Source of the DNA: Mucor racemosus
Lineage: Eukaryota; Mucoromycota; Mucoromycetes; Mucorales; Mucoraceae
Direction: 5' to 3'
Assembly (NCBI GenBank): GCA_027405735.1
Contig: JAPEHQ010000026.1
Location: 124,001 to 188,000 of the forward strand
Length of the DNA: 64,000 bases
Part shown: piece after piece, positions 1-14,190 of the stretch
How positions within the stretch are numbered: position 1 is the stretch's first letter
Layout of the letters: each line of letters opens with the position of its first letter
Notes under the pieces: generated by a model
The model's input: the letters and a program-made list of their open reading frames with translations, nothing else
What the model was told of the DNA's origin: nothing
Databases searched by the model: none
Translations under genes and position numbers: made by a program

Positions 1-500
1 TATATGTTTTTAGGTGTTATGGTTATCTCAGGCATCATCACACTATTGTAATCCTTTTAATTATATCATGGGAATAATCATCAAATTATGCCTTAAGGAT
101 TATTCATCAATAATCCAACCAGCACACATCCATACGTTGCGATATTTGTGTGATGGTGCAAACGATATGGGAATTGAGATTATTAACACTGTGGGAATTG
201 TCTTCTTTGAGTGTTGTGAGAATTAGTCTTTTGTTCATGATTATAAATGTGAGAAACAAGTTTGAATTATACCGTATTATTACGATAGAAGGACGTGGAC
301 AAATATGGCCGAATACAAACCACTGTTTATAGTATTTATAAGGTGTAACACATATGGATTATGTCGTGGAGGTAAAATATACCATTTATGGACATGTTGA
401 ATTTAGAGTTTCAATGTTACTTCAAATGTTTCTATTTGGATCTGGTAGTTATTAACATTGTAGAAGGCGGCATATACAGTTGACACAACAATGCTAGTGA
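1..500. other. No gene seen (AT-rich flank)
   Basis: I see no conserved coding signal, RNA gene or clear repeat here. The short open frames lack family motifs and splice-consistent extensions. Confidence 0.5.
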
Positions 501-504
501 TCGC

Positions 505-1110
505 AATCGAGCAGTGCGAGCATAAGCAAGCCAGGGAGCCCTGTGCTCGGGCTCGCTTGAATTGCGCTTTTTTTAGGTTATTACTTGCTTTAGATTGCTT
601 GATTAAAATTATTTAGCAATTTCCTGCTTGGTGCTCGACGAAAACATTGAAAGCTTGCTTGTATGCTTGCTCGAATTGCTTCAAATTAAAATAGGCTTGC
701 TTGCGTGTAGACCTGCTTGCTTGCCTGATTTCAAATCAAGTAAGCAAACACGTAACATAGAGCAATTTTATTTAATTTACGCAATTTTAGCTTTAAAAAT
801 GACAAAATGCATCACATTTTGAACCAATATCAGGCTGAAAATATATAGTACTATGTTTACACTTGCACTCGGATTTGCTCGCTTGCTTATATGCTCGTGC
901 TCGACTTGCTTGACTTTTTGAAAAATTAGATAATTCTTAATTTATGCTTGGTTCTTGGTTGCTTGCTTTCAAAACTGAGAATGCTCGATATGCAACTGCT
1001 TGACGAGCCGTTGATTAGGCTCGGGCTTGCTTGAGTAACTTTTAAATATTTTAGGTTCGGCAAATGCTTGCTGAAATTGCTTGCGCTCGCTTGGGTTCGG
1101 TCATTTTGCG
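505..1110. repeat. Degenerate GCTTG/GCTCG-rich repeat tract
   Basis: About 600 bp dominated by loosely repeated pentamers GCTTG, GCTCG and their complements CAAGC and CGAGC, in phrases such as GCTTGCTTG and GCTCGCTTG. Period is irregular and no single unit can be defined by eye. The composition (GC bursts in AT-rich DNA) differs from all surroundings. Open frames inside it look like repeat artefacts. It may be a decayed tandem repeat or the end of an old element. Confidence 0.6.
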
Positions 1111-1139
1111 AACGCTGGATAATGCACAACAAAATTATC

Positions 1140-1620
1140 GATCGATTTAACCATTACTGAGTCTTCTAGCTACATTTTTCGTGGAGAAAACATGTTTTTT
1201 GTCTGTTTTTTTTTTCAATTCGAGAATTTGAGATGAGGGTATACACGTCTTTTTTTGAAGCAAAGCCGAGGATATTCTTTATACACATTTTTGAGGATAT
1301 CCCCACGAAAAGTCAATATTTTGAAAAAGACTAAATTGGGTCTGAGAGAGCTCAACGAGATGGATGACTTGAATGTAAAAAAACACTGCTCAATTTAACG
1401 AATATTTTGAAATCTACTTCAAAAATGTCAAAAAAATGAGGTAAAAAAAGGTGTTCAGAATTTTCATATTAAAATATGTTATAGAACACCTTGAATCTTG
1501 AAACAAGTAGGTTTCATTATTAGAAAGGGTTAGTATAGCTTGATTTTTTGCAGAGATATGAAGCGTTATAGTTTTTAATTGTTAGCAGTGAAACCCTTGG
1601 TCAAATACAGTATCTAAAGG
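1140..1620 (+). repeat. Fragment of dispersed repeat family R1
   Basis: This fragment matches other R1 copies in the window (around 18.7 kb, 27.2 kb and 47.9 kb, and reversed at 11.1-11.8 kb). Shared landmarks in order are TAGCT(G/A)CATTTTTCG(T)GGAGAAAAC, GATGAGGGTATACACG, GAGGATATCCCCACGAAAA, GAGAGAGCTCAACGAGAT and a poly-A stretch followed by GGTGTTCAGAATTTTCATATT. It is truncated on both sides relative to the copy at 18.3-19.4 kb. Confidence 0.75.
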
Positions 1621-1689
1621 ATTTGTTCTTACTCATAGCGAACAGTATAACAAGTCGAAACCCCAAATTTATCGTTCGCTAAATCAGAG

Positions 1690-2532
1690 GTTTTGAAGAT
1701 CCAGGCTCATTTCTTAAAAAGTTGAATGATACTGGATTTGAAATCGCTTATGCTAAAAGTTATGCAGAAACAGTTGTAAAAGCATCCTTGTTTTCAAATA
1801 TTAAACAATTAAAATATAAGCAAAAATTAAAATTCAAGTCAAAAAGATATAAATGAAATCAGAAAGAAAAGGTTAATACATTGCTATAAATACTCTTTCC
1901 GATCTTATAAAAAAAACTGCCTCTGTATCTAACCATGAGCGTAGAGTATAAACTTGATTTACTACAGCAAAATTATTGTCAACACAAGTAGGAGCAAAGA
2001 ATTAAGAAGACAAAAATCCCTCGATCAAGTTTGTTCCAATGAACGAAGGTTTATCAATCAAGGTCAAAGAGGCAGCACCATCGCATTTGTTAATAATAGG
2101 GAATACTCAGTTGGATCACGAATCAAAAGGTTCAAAGAGTACGGTGGCAAATGGAAACCTCATAACCACTCAAGATATATCTCAACAATAATTACTAATG
2201 AGTTTAATACATCACAAACATGTGTTTATTGTTTCCATAAAACTACTCATCCTGTGCATATTGTTGATAATACATTGCAAACCAATAATGGAACATCTAT
2301 TTGCACAAATCCAGCATGCACCTTGGTCAAATCAGGCTCTTCCCACAAAGGGAGAGATGCCATATCTTCTCTTGCAATTGGCTTGTCAGGCTTATTGTAT
2401 CTTGCACTTGGTGTTCCCATCCCTCCATTCAATCCTAGCGTCGGCCACCATCACACCGACTTTACCAATATCGCCACTACCTTCCTTACAAGAAGCGTAG
2501 CACGGCTGGAGCTCGATGAACTTAATACTTAA
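1690..2532 (+). pseudogene. TnpB/Fanzor-like nuclease, decayed, C-terminal part best preserved
   Basis: The open frame at 1954-2532 (about 190 residues) has the C-terminal layout of TnpB/Fanzor-type RNA-guided nucleases. A basic segment GGKWK is followed by TSQTCVYCF, then a second Cys pair CTNPAC, then GRDAISSLAIGL. Together these resemble the zinc-ribbon and the last RuvC aspartate block (RDxxxAxxI). Upstream, about 1740-1950, basic coding-like segments (YKQKLKFKSKRYK, then RKKRLIHCYKYSFRSYKK in another frame) suggest the earlier part of the protein, broken by frameshifts and stops. No start, no complete RuvC-I/II and no guide-RNA candidate could be identified. I read it as a dead or fragmentary copy. 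Family assignment rests on motif memory and could instead be another zinc-ribbon transposon protein. Confidence 0.55.
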
Positions 2533-3074
2533 GGTATACTGGCTTATGAATTATTTTTACTTTAACATATACTAACTCTGCTACCTTAGCACTTTTTCAT
2601 TTTACCTTCTCTTTTTGGTATGTATTCTCATCCTTTTTCATTAAACAAGTTTCACTAACTTCACTTTTTTGGAAACACAAAGGCTATTTACCATTCAGTA
2701 TGCTTTTCATAAACAGTCTTCGAATTCAATCCGAGCTGTTTTCAACATATACCGTACAACATGCAGGTATTGCGTTCATTTTTTCCTCTTTACTTTTATT
2801 TATAAAAAATAAAGACCTGTGCCCTCATAGCAACAAAAAGCAGATCTACACAATTTAAAATAACAAAAATACATACACAAAAAAAGAGGTTTCTTTTTCA
2901 TATCACATTTGTTTTGTTTTAAATAAGCAAAATATATCAAGTAAATAGTAGACTTACACCGCAAATTTTTTTTTATATATATAATTGCCATAAAACTTAA
3001 ATAACTCACATACAAAAAAAAAAAAAAAAAATCATAAAATACAACCATAAACAACAACAACAACAATAACAAAA
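2533..3074. promoter_or_regulatory. Upstream region of the Prp4-type kinase gene
   Basis: No gene is visible. The last about 80 bp before the kinase start contain a homopolymer A run and (CAA)n tracts, typical of a fungal 5' leader. No firm TATA box or binding site can be named. Confidence 0.4.
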
Positions 3075-5270
<2,196 letters not shown>

Positions 5271-5511
5271 TTTTAATCAATAATACAATTATGTTTTGAA
5301 TAAATCATTGTTATCGCTATCTTTGTCTGTAATCATATTTAGGATATTTATTTTGAAACTTTATTATGCATATTTTATAAATTGGCAGTTTTAATAAAGG
5401 ATGCTCTATCTCAAGTACTACCTAATATAGTTTTGTTCAAGGATAATGTCGATGGAATAAAAGTTTTATACAATTCATATGAAGAGGGGGGAAGGCGAAG
5501 ATGTTGAAAGA

Positions 5512-7057
5512 TTAATCATTGTATCGTCTTCTTTTTTGTGATTTTTCGGATTTTTCTCTATAATGTTCTGCTAAATGAGTATTGTTGTTTCGCCTGTGTC
5601 TTTCATATTCACGGCTGTTGTGGTCTTGCTCCATCATTCTACCATAAGTCGCTTGACGGTATGATGTAGTTGAAGTAGTAGTTTGACGGTTGCTAAAACT
5701 ATCACGACGTTCATAAGTAGTATTTCTACTGTAAGGACTTTTCCTACTCTCATCCCTTTTGTAACTGACAGAGGATTGTCGATCTCCACCTGCTTTATGC
5801 ACAATGCCACCACGGCGACGATTAAATCCTCTATTTTTAATCACAGGTGCACCTGTCTCAATCCATGTTTGGAGTAATTTGAATCGAGTTCCTTCCCTTC
5901 GTGGATCACCATAATAATGATGTTCTACTTTAATGATGGACGATAATATAGATTCATTTTTAGAGCTGGATGCAATGCGTTTACGAAGATTTTCAAGAGC
6001 TTTTCCAAATAAAAGTTGTACTGTTTCGAATCGTAACGTACTACGAGCCACATTGATGCCTTGCTTGAAAGATTAGTCATTCAAACAGCAAAAATACATA
6101 GTTTTTATCCAAATACCTGGCATATCAGGGTCAACAATTGTTAGTTTTCCAGTTTTTGTTTCCAGGGGAATGGTGCAATCTTTACTTGAGAGATAAGACC
6201 CGCCATCTGTCAAAGAAATGGCCATTTTAGTACTTGCAAATTGAGAATAGAAATCAAGAAATCCTATCAACAAGGTACCATAGTATGAGGGGTCTGTGGA
6301 ATTCACATTATCGTCTACCTGTAGCTATTGAAATATATTTTAGTAAATGCATTCGTTTTAAATACGCACTTTACTACCTGAAGAAAGCTGACAATCATAC
6401 ATATTAACGAGTAGCTAGCAAGCCCTGCAGTTTTAGCAGATAAAGGTTCAAATTGCGGTAAACTAGATACACGATAGTTTGATATAGAATGCTTCAATAC
6501 CATAAACAAAGGCTTCAGAGCGGGATATTCTTTGATCCAAGCAGCAGTTCTATCAGAACTGAAGCATTCGTTTTGTACAGTAATATCAATAGAGACGTTG
6601 TTATCGTCTGTACCCATAAACACAGGCACTTTGGCATTTGCTGCAAGTCTTGTATTATTGAAAGTGAATATGCCTTGTGTAATAGCTCTTTTGCGGATTA
6701 TTTTAAGCACATCAATCTTATTATTTTTTGGCATTTCATGAAAATCGATATTGATGTCTATATCACTAGCTGGGAATTGTAATCCTGTAACACTGGATCC
6801 AAATGCAGTGATCACATAATTATTGGGCCATAAATATTCAATTAATTGAGTAATTGAATAAAGCAATGTATCTCGATTAAGTTGTTCTGTCTTGGTGGGT
6901 CCAATATATTTTTCGAAATCAATTATTTCTTTTGACAATCTTTGTGTGTGATCTTTTAGCAAAAGAAAAAAAGGTAAAGTATTTGAGTTAATAAGGCTTA
7001 CCTTACTAGTCGATCTTTGGTGCTAAGAGTATCTTTGCTACTCCATGGAGAATCCAT
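5512..7057 (-). CDS. Non-canonical poly(A) polymerase, Trf4/Trf5 (PAPD5/7) type
   Basis: Exons on the minus strand: 7057-7002, 6939-6378, 6318-6117, 6059-5512; the sum is exactly 456 codons (455 residues). The nucleotidyltransferase core has FGSSVTGLQFPASDIDI (GS motif plus the first two Asp, near residues 67-80) and the third Asp in VSIDITV (about 136). A PAP-associated part follows (YGTLLIGFLDFYSQF, DPDMPGINVARSTLRF). The C-terminal tail is Arg/Ser/Tyr-rich and low complexity. Family members add short A tails to aberrant nuclear RNAs within TRAMP, feeding the exosome. The first exon is short (18 codons plus 2 nt). Its acceptor was picked at 6940 because the nearer AG at 6953 gives an early stop. 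Trf4 versus Trf5, or a related paralogue, cannot be separated by eye. Confidence 0.87.
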
Positions 7058-7639
7058 ATTTTGTTCGACAAAAGGCTAATTAAATAAAATGCAGAATTTA
7101 GTTTGTTGCCAACAGGACGCTTTTCCTCAAAATGTCGAAAAAAAAAAATTTGCTTTTGAATTAATGGTGCTTTCTATTGGTCAATTGAAACGACTACAAA
7201 TCCTTTTGTTATGAAATAACTATTCGTTTTTAGACTTCAAAGGATTTTTAAACATTCAAATCTAGTTGGATATACATTAAAATAGCTGCTTTAGTAGTAA
7301 TGGCAATTTATGCTTATTGATATATTTTTTGTCTGGAAAATTTACGTTAAATTGATGCTGTGCTACGTCTTTTCCAGAAAGCTCTAATAAAAAGGAGTAA
7401 ACCTGTCAACAGATCTGATGGTTTTAAACAAAATGTCTAGCACATTAATATACTATAAATATAAACTAGTACATTTGTACATACATGAGTTTTATTTTAT
7501 TGGTTAAAAGAATGATAAGTGAACGGTGTTATGAATGCATATAAATGAAGCAGTAATTAATGGGTAAAATATGAATATAAGAGCATGATTAAGGGTAAAA
7601 TACATTCTACATATGGTTGGATTTAGCTATAATAAAGGT
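7058..7639. other. Intergenic region, no gene seen
   Basis: Lies between the 3' end of the GATA/PHD gene and the 5' end of the Trf4-like gene, both on the minus strand. It should hold the terminator of the first and promoter of the second. No coding motif or repeat is recognised. Confidence 0.5.
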
Positions 7640-9427
7640 TTAGGCGATAGTTTTTTTCTTTAACTTTGGCATTAAATGCATGAAAGGCATATGCTTACGA
7701 GGTAATTCTACAACTGGTATATTTGCAAGTTAAAATCTGATCATATAGCAGCATTAATTCAAATAAATACATACCAACTTTTTTAAGCTTACGATTCTCC
7801 CTGCATAATGCACTACAATACCAGCGTACAGAATCAATGGCTGGGTTGACGGTAATCAAGGGCGTGTGACAATGTTGATGGTAAGCACGAGAACATCCAC
7901 CTTGACAATAAATCAACTGATAGTCTTTATCGGTTTGTCCCGGGGATTGGCAAACAATGCAAAAATCTTGAACAATAGGACGAGTACGATCATTCAACTT
8001 TTCATTCAAGAATGCTGATAAATCCAATCGAGGTAAACGATTTGCAAGGCCGTAACCCTTATAATCGCATCCATGTTTACTAAACAATTTCATTAATTCT
8101 CAATTCAAAATGAAACTATTATAATTACTAACTTGCAAAGTGTACGTTTTCCCCAAGGTCCAGGTCTCCAGTTCACATCTTCTGTAGTACCGCAATATCT
8201 ACACCAGTCAATACTAACATCCGTTAATTGCTGAAACACTGTTCTGTTATCTATTTTCTCATCTTCTGCAATGGTTTCTATCAGCTGATGGTAAATGTCT
8301 GTTTCTTTGTTTTGATCCAAATCGTCATATTTATCCTTTGTATTACTAGTTGGTTTCTGGATAGGAGCAACAACGTTGGGAACTAGTATTAACTTTTTAA
8401 CATTATTCATCTTTTTCTTGGGCAATTTCTTGACGCCTGTGTTTGCCTTTTTTTGACGTTTTTGGCGAGGTTTTATTGGTTTTGGTTTCTTTAGCGCTTT
8501 GACTGAGTGGTTTTGTGCATTAAAATCATTAGCTAAATACAGTTCAAACATTTCGTTCGTTGCTAGGGTTTGGTTTTTGGCGAGACGCTTGCGCTTGTTT
8601 TTACATCTAGATTCTGTATCCTCTAATATCACATAATCATCCATATCACTCTCACTGCTAATACTGCTAATACTGCTGAGACTTAGACGATCATTATCAT
8701 CTTCTTCTACAGCTGTTTTAGTAGAAGCAAGTATGTCACAGGCTACATCTGCACGAAAGGCATCCAAAAGCTTAAACCAATCGAGATCTTCGCTAGCTGA
8801 TAAACGACGCATAGGCTGTTTCAATGTTGATTCAGCTACAATCGATAAAGAATCATCGTATTCCTCGTCTTCACCATCATACGCCAAGGCCGTTTCTTCA
8901 ACTTCGATAATGCCGCCTTCAAACAATGGCTCATGGTTGTACAAGAAATTTGTGGGTGAGGTGACGGGAGACAAGCAAGGAGATGTTACTGATTTGTCGC
9001 CATGTTGAAATGATGATAAACTTGAGCGACTACTAAGAGAAACATTATCATCAGTATCAGTATGGACTGAAGGCTGAGCTAAAAAGACATCATCCTTAAT
9101 TACACTATGTTGATGGAATGGCATAAAAAAGGAGGAATCAAGCATCGGAGCTGTAACCAAATCATGTATTCCTAATCTTGGTGCACTTATTGTTAACTCT
9201 GCAGCAGAATTACTCTCGTGATAAAAGTCCTGTGATGAGTTTCCAATCGGCTTATTGAACGTATTGTATGTTTGGTCTAGCTGATGTTGTTGTTGTAGTA
9301 CTAGTGCATCCCAAAAATTATTCATATAATAAGCTGATGAAGACATTGTATCAGCAAATGATTGTGAAAGTACAGTAGGGTGGAATTCTTCTTCTTTGCC
9401 AACTGGAATGGTATCCGTAGTTGACAT
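7640..9427 (-). CDS. GATA-type zinc finger plus PHD finger protein
   Basis: Exons on the minus strand: 9427-8133, 8079-7775, 7707-7640; 555 residues. The first about 400 residues are disordered (Ser/acidic clusters, a Lys/Pro-rich basic block around 300-350). A GATA-like finger follows near 407-440: CRYCGTTEDVNWRPGPWG, then RTLCNKHGC. The intron falls inside the codon for Asn of CNKHG, so this half of the finger is only seen after splicing. A PHD finger follows (about 468-525): CIVCQSPG, CQGGCSRAYHQHC, WYCSALC. The short last exon adds a basic tail. GATA fingers bind DNA and PHD fingers usually read histone H3 tails, so a nuclear chromatin or transcription role is likely. The exact orthologue is not recognised. 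The loop (PGPWG) is unusual for a DNA-binding GATA finger. Confidence 0.85.
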
Positions 9428-11094
9428 GTTAAAATATTGAGATTCAAGAGACTTTTATAAAAAAGAAAAAGAAAAGAAGATTTATAAATAGGTTTTTGAC
9501 TTTTTATATATCGTATATGATACAGTTCGATGTTGTTGGCCTAAAAATAAAGGGGGGGGGAGAGACGATGCCAATCAATTTCCGCCACTTGCTTTCCTTA
9601 ATTCAGATTCTGCCGTGTTGCCATGCATTTTCTCATTTAATATTTATATGAGCCATTATATTGCGTACTAGAAGCAACTCTCACTATTAATTTACCATGT
9701 AACATTTATTGGGTAATGATGATACAAATGGCCATTATCAAAACAGTTTTAGGTCAACTGGACTCACGCCATGTTTTCTTAAAAAAGAAACAGATTCAGA
9801 TTCTTTCTTTCTGAACCAATAATAAAGTGTTGTCTATCACAACATGTTGGCGTGGTAGGATTCAGTTCTTTGTGTCATATAACCAAACATTGTTCAGCTT
9901 TTATTTCTATTTTAAATCATGTAAACCAAGACAAATTATCAATTCATGGGCGGAGTTGCTCTCAACAAGAGGCTCTTGTCAGTTTGGGCTTTGTTGGCAT
10001 ATAACATCATCGTTTGCTTGGCTTTTTGAATGTATTTTTGGACCATTCTTTACTGAGTTCAAATGCCAAATGTACGTAAGTTGTTTATGATTCAATGTGG
10101 TCGTACATAAACAAACAGCAAACGGAGCCAACGTGAAGATTATATATTGATGCAGTACCAAAATTGTCTTTTATATGTATTTAATTAATTTCTATACATT
10201 ATATCAGGTTTCAATCTGATGATCTAACGCAGATTTTCCAAAAAACTGGTTTGAGCTACCAATGGCAAATCCTGGTTTTTACCAATCGTATGAAGCATAC
10301 AAAAAGTCTGGACAACTCAAAATTTCAAATTAATCAAAGTACTGTACTCAAATATCATTTCAGCAGATTAAATTAATCTAGTCAATGTATATTATAGTGC
10401 TATGGCTGATTATTAAGTTTTGAACTTGTCAAACTTAAACTTAAACTTAAATTTAAATTATAATTAACTTTTGCTTGAGTCGATGTCTTCTATAAATGTA
10501 ATTTTGTGCTGTATTTTGCACGCTTGAAATGGGCAATACAATATACTAAGTTCTAGGTGGTATCGATGAAAAAATTATATGGGCTTCTAAAATATCTCAC
10601 CTCATATCTTATATTATTGTTGATATATTTATATGATATAAAAATGAAGTGGTAAATGTTATTTTTATCAAAGCAAATATAAACATCAAATTTTAAATGT
10701 ACAACGTCATTGAGCCCTGTATAAAGTGCTTTTGGATGGAATTGACTGCAAGTTTTGCTGTAGTACCTATACGGCCTTGTGAAATTGTTAGGGTCTTTAC
10801 TTCACTAAAAACTATCACATTCCTAATGGTTGCCGACTGCAATAAGTTCGCCACATTCAAATTTTAAAGATGGTAAAAGGTACGCCATGACACTGGCTTT
10901 TATATAAGTCAGTTCAACACTATCGATTTTGAATAAAACAAATTTACATCCCTTAAAAAAACCTCAAAATATATGTACGTCAAACAATAACCTTCAAATT
11001 GTAACTCTTCAAAGCCGGAGCATATAATCTTTTTTATAATTAACCCCTAACCCCAACTAAACAATTTTTAGATATATCTTAAACACCACAAAAT
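9428..11094. other. AT-rich intergenic stretch, no gene seen
   Basis: The first few hundred bases are the likely promoter of the GATA/PHD gene and include a G8 run near 9551. Further left-to-right I see only short non-conserved frames, and a small ACTTAA-type tandem tract near 10,430-10,460. No RNA gene is recognised. Confidence 0.5.
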
Positions 11095-11775
11095 ATATAT
11101 GGCTTAATCGCATTACGCTACCTTTTTCTAAGTTTATTTTAACTCTCACGAAAGACTCAAAAATGCGTAAAATTCACTACAACATAGCTTCCTTAAAAAC
11201 TGGGTCCAACTTTTATCCTTGCTTAATTTCTTTTTTTTTTCTTTTTTTCACTAAATTATACTAAGGAAATATTACATATCAATGTATCTGAGATGTTCAT
11301 CTTTAATCCAAAAATAAGTACCCAAAAATATCCTATCTTTTGCAGCGGGTATAACTTTTTTAGTGCTAATATTTCAGATTTTTACTGTTATTTCACTGCT
11401 AAAATTAAAAACTTTAGGCCTTCATATCTTTGTAACAAACTAAGCTATACTAACACTTTTTAATAATAAAACTTACTTATTTCAAAGTGCTTTATAACAT
11501 ACTCTAATATGAAAAAATTCTGAGCACCTTTTTTTTAATTCCATTTTTTTGACATTTTTGTGGTAGATTTCAAAATATTCATTAAATTGAGCAGTGTTTT
11601 TTTTATATCCATGTCATCAATCTCGTTGAGCTCTCTTGGACGCAATTTAGCCTTTTTCAAAATATTGATTTTTCGTGGAGATGTCCTCAAAAACGTGTAC
11701 AAAAGAATATCCGTAACTTTGCTTCAAAAAAAGACGTGTATACCCTCATCCCAAATTCTGAATTTCCAGTGATGG
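11095..11775 (-). repeat. Dispersed repeat R1, reversed copy
   Basis: The reverse complement of this segment matches 18,770-19,430 closely, landmark by landmark (AAGACGTGTATACCCTCATC, then the GAGAGCTC block, the poly-A/T block and the TGGACCCAGTTTTTAAGGAAGC block). The two copies face each other across about 7 kb, so they form a long, widely spaced inverted repeat. No protein-coding potential is recognised. Confidence 0.8.
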
Positions 11776-14190
11776 TCATGTTTATGTTTATAATATTGGA
11801 GAGATAAGAATAAAACTCAATGTAAATAACCTCTAAAGCAGTAATTACAGAGTAAGACTATATTATCATCAAATCAACTGCCATACAATATTAACATGTA
11901 TAAAGGTTTACAGTAATAAGCTTGAATCAAGTGGGTACAGCATCGTAAATTCTTGAAAAAGCTCTCCAGTATAATAAAATCTCTTATTTTTAAGTCTCAC
12001 AAGGCTTATAAGCGGAATATTAATTTAGAAAATTATTCTTGTCCAGATCATCAATTTTGACATTTTTTAAATTTTTTTTTCTGATTTTGCAAATTTAGAG
12101 TTAATTATACTACCAATTATAAAAGCAAAAAATATACCCATATAAAAAATTTAGCGCTCTATTTGCTCAATAAAAAATAACAAACATTTTTGTTGCAAAA
12201 TATTACATGAAAATCCTTTAACCAAAATTCCGTTTTTGGGGCAAAAGTACAAATTTTTATTACTTAACATTCAATATTAAGCTTTTATAAAATGCGTATT
12301 AGTTATAGCTACTACTTTCTCTCACAATGTAGAACATTTAAACGTTGATTTTGGCATCAAAAATCGATTTTCCTGTTTTTTGATCAAAATCATGAGTGTT
12401 GGTAAGGGTAGAATGAGCCCCGAAAATGTCCGCTACAAAGTCTGAATTTTCAGATTGCACGTGGTTAAATACAGAAAAAACAAACACCTTTTATTTAAAG
12501 CTTGGATATATCATAGTATAATAGAGTTAGTAGTTTAATCTCGTTATGCTCAATAATTACGGTGTCGCTCTACGGGCTCGCTTTTGCAATTTTTTAATGA
12601 ATGTACAGTATGATATGACAGACGGCTTTTCTGGTAGAAAAAATGTATGTTTCTATGATAACAGTTACTGCCTATTATTTGGTTTATTAGTTTATGGTTA
12701 ATGCTCTGTAATGCTGCTTTTGCATTGGCCGAAATGAGCAATTTATCAGGGTTTTAATTGCACTAGATAATGTAAAGCCTTGAAAAACCTTTTCTACGTG
12801 CGTTGTATAATATTAGATATTAGGGACTGATATTTTCATTTAACCGCGTTCTAAGATCAAATATCGTTATTTACTACTGTATTGTTGGACGTATTTCTTG
12901 ATTACCTGATGAAATTGAACGCAATGATATTTATATCAACTCAATGAAAAGCTAGAACTGGCTACAAACTCACGAAATGTTCCAGAAAAATGATAAAATT
13001 TCAAATGATACAGACACACAGAAAAAAGTAATCTAATGTCTTGTGTAATAACTGAGAGTTTATGGATACATACAATCTTATTTATAGAAGAAAGGATAAT
13101 AATAAAGACTAATAACATTAATCATGGAGAACGTAGGCTTTATCACTAGAAAAACTAATGGTAAAAGAAAGGACCAATAGCTTCTAGGTCTTGGTTTAAA
13201 AGACTATTTATAAGAATTGCATTTCAATATGCGTTAGAAATGGAATTGACTTCAAAATTGGCTGTTTAATATCCTCGAAAACCGACAATAACTATAGTTT
13301 TAATAGCAGCTATACTTATTGGCAACAAATCTTTTTACAACTGTCAATAGTAACCTAAAATAGTAAGTTTAAGAAGGTTAATTTGTTTAAATTTTATGTG
13401 TAATAAAGTAACATTTATAATCTTAGATTTGGCTTGCATATAAATTTAAGCAGTAAATGACATTAAAGTTTATATTCGAGCAAAAACCATTGTTGCTGTA
13501 AACACTATAGCTATAAACCTATTTACAAATGATGAGAATTGTAAATATATTGGCTCTTACATGTATTGCTCTACATCAACAGCGTATTGAATTATATTGT
13601 CTAAAATCTATATTAATAAAAACAAATGCAATTTAAAAACCCATTCCAGTAGAAAATGCAATGGAATTTTGAGAACGGCACGATTTTCATGTACAAACCA
13701 CTGTTTGCCCATCCAATTAGCTCATTATGCTCATGGTCAGACTTTATTATTATGCACAAATAGGGATAATGATATGCTTATGGACAATTCTACTATTATG
13801 CACACATGGGATTAATGTCATGCACATGGGCAGAATCTATAATTCTGCACATACAGGCTTTTTGTTATGCTTGTGTACAGTTTCTTTTGTTGTGCCCATT
13901 AGGGTGGCCAAAGTATTGTCGGTTTTTTTTTGTCGTTTTTTTCAAAAAATTACGTTTTCTTGTATTTATTAGATAGACACAAATATCACCTTTTCATAAA
14001 TTCGACAAATTTTTGAAAAAAACGACAAAAAAAAAACCGACAATACTTTGGCCACCCTACATGTACTGTACATCTTGTTATCTTTTTAGCCATTATTCAG
14101 TGGGCGCAACAACTCATCAGGTTATAGTGTGCAGACTACCTGGGCACAACAAAATCATCTTGTGCAGCATAGGTGGGCAATAGTAAAAAT
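11770..14190 (+). repeat. Linear copy of the palindrome core unit (repeat D plus spacer homologue)
   Basis: This stretch runs parallel to 54,420-56,560. Shared blocks include TGATGGTCATGTTTATG, the GTGGGTACAGCATCGTAAATT block, GATCAAAATCATGAGTGTTGG, the CTCTACGGGCTCGCTTTTGC block, ACTGATATTTTCATTTAACC and CACATGGGATTAATGTCATG. It therefore contains, in one contiguous linear order, both the inner arm sequence and the spacer of the large inverted repeat. About 150 bp present at 55,455-55,600 is missing here, and a MITE is inserted. The left end starts inside the dynein-like WD fragment, directly next to R1. Confidence 0.8.
13902..14057. mobile_element. Hairpin MITE of Tc1/mariner type with TA target duplication
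   Basis: A 156 bp element with near-perfect terminal inverted repeats of about 47 bp. Each end begins GGGTGGCCAAAGTATTGTC and continues through T-rich sequence to GTCGTTTTTTTCAAAAA. It is flanked by TA on both sides (13,900-13,901 and 14,058-14,059). The paralogous sequence at about 56,440-56,470 lacks the insert and reads straight through. There is no coding capacity, so it must depend on a transposase elsewhere. Its ends differ from those of the Tc1-like element at 52.2 kb. Confidence 0.9.

Noticed and set aside
2247..2432. Minus-strand and second-frame ORFs over the TnpB-like relic
   Set aside because: They are shadows; only the 1,954-2,532 frame has family-like motifs.
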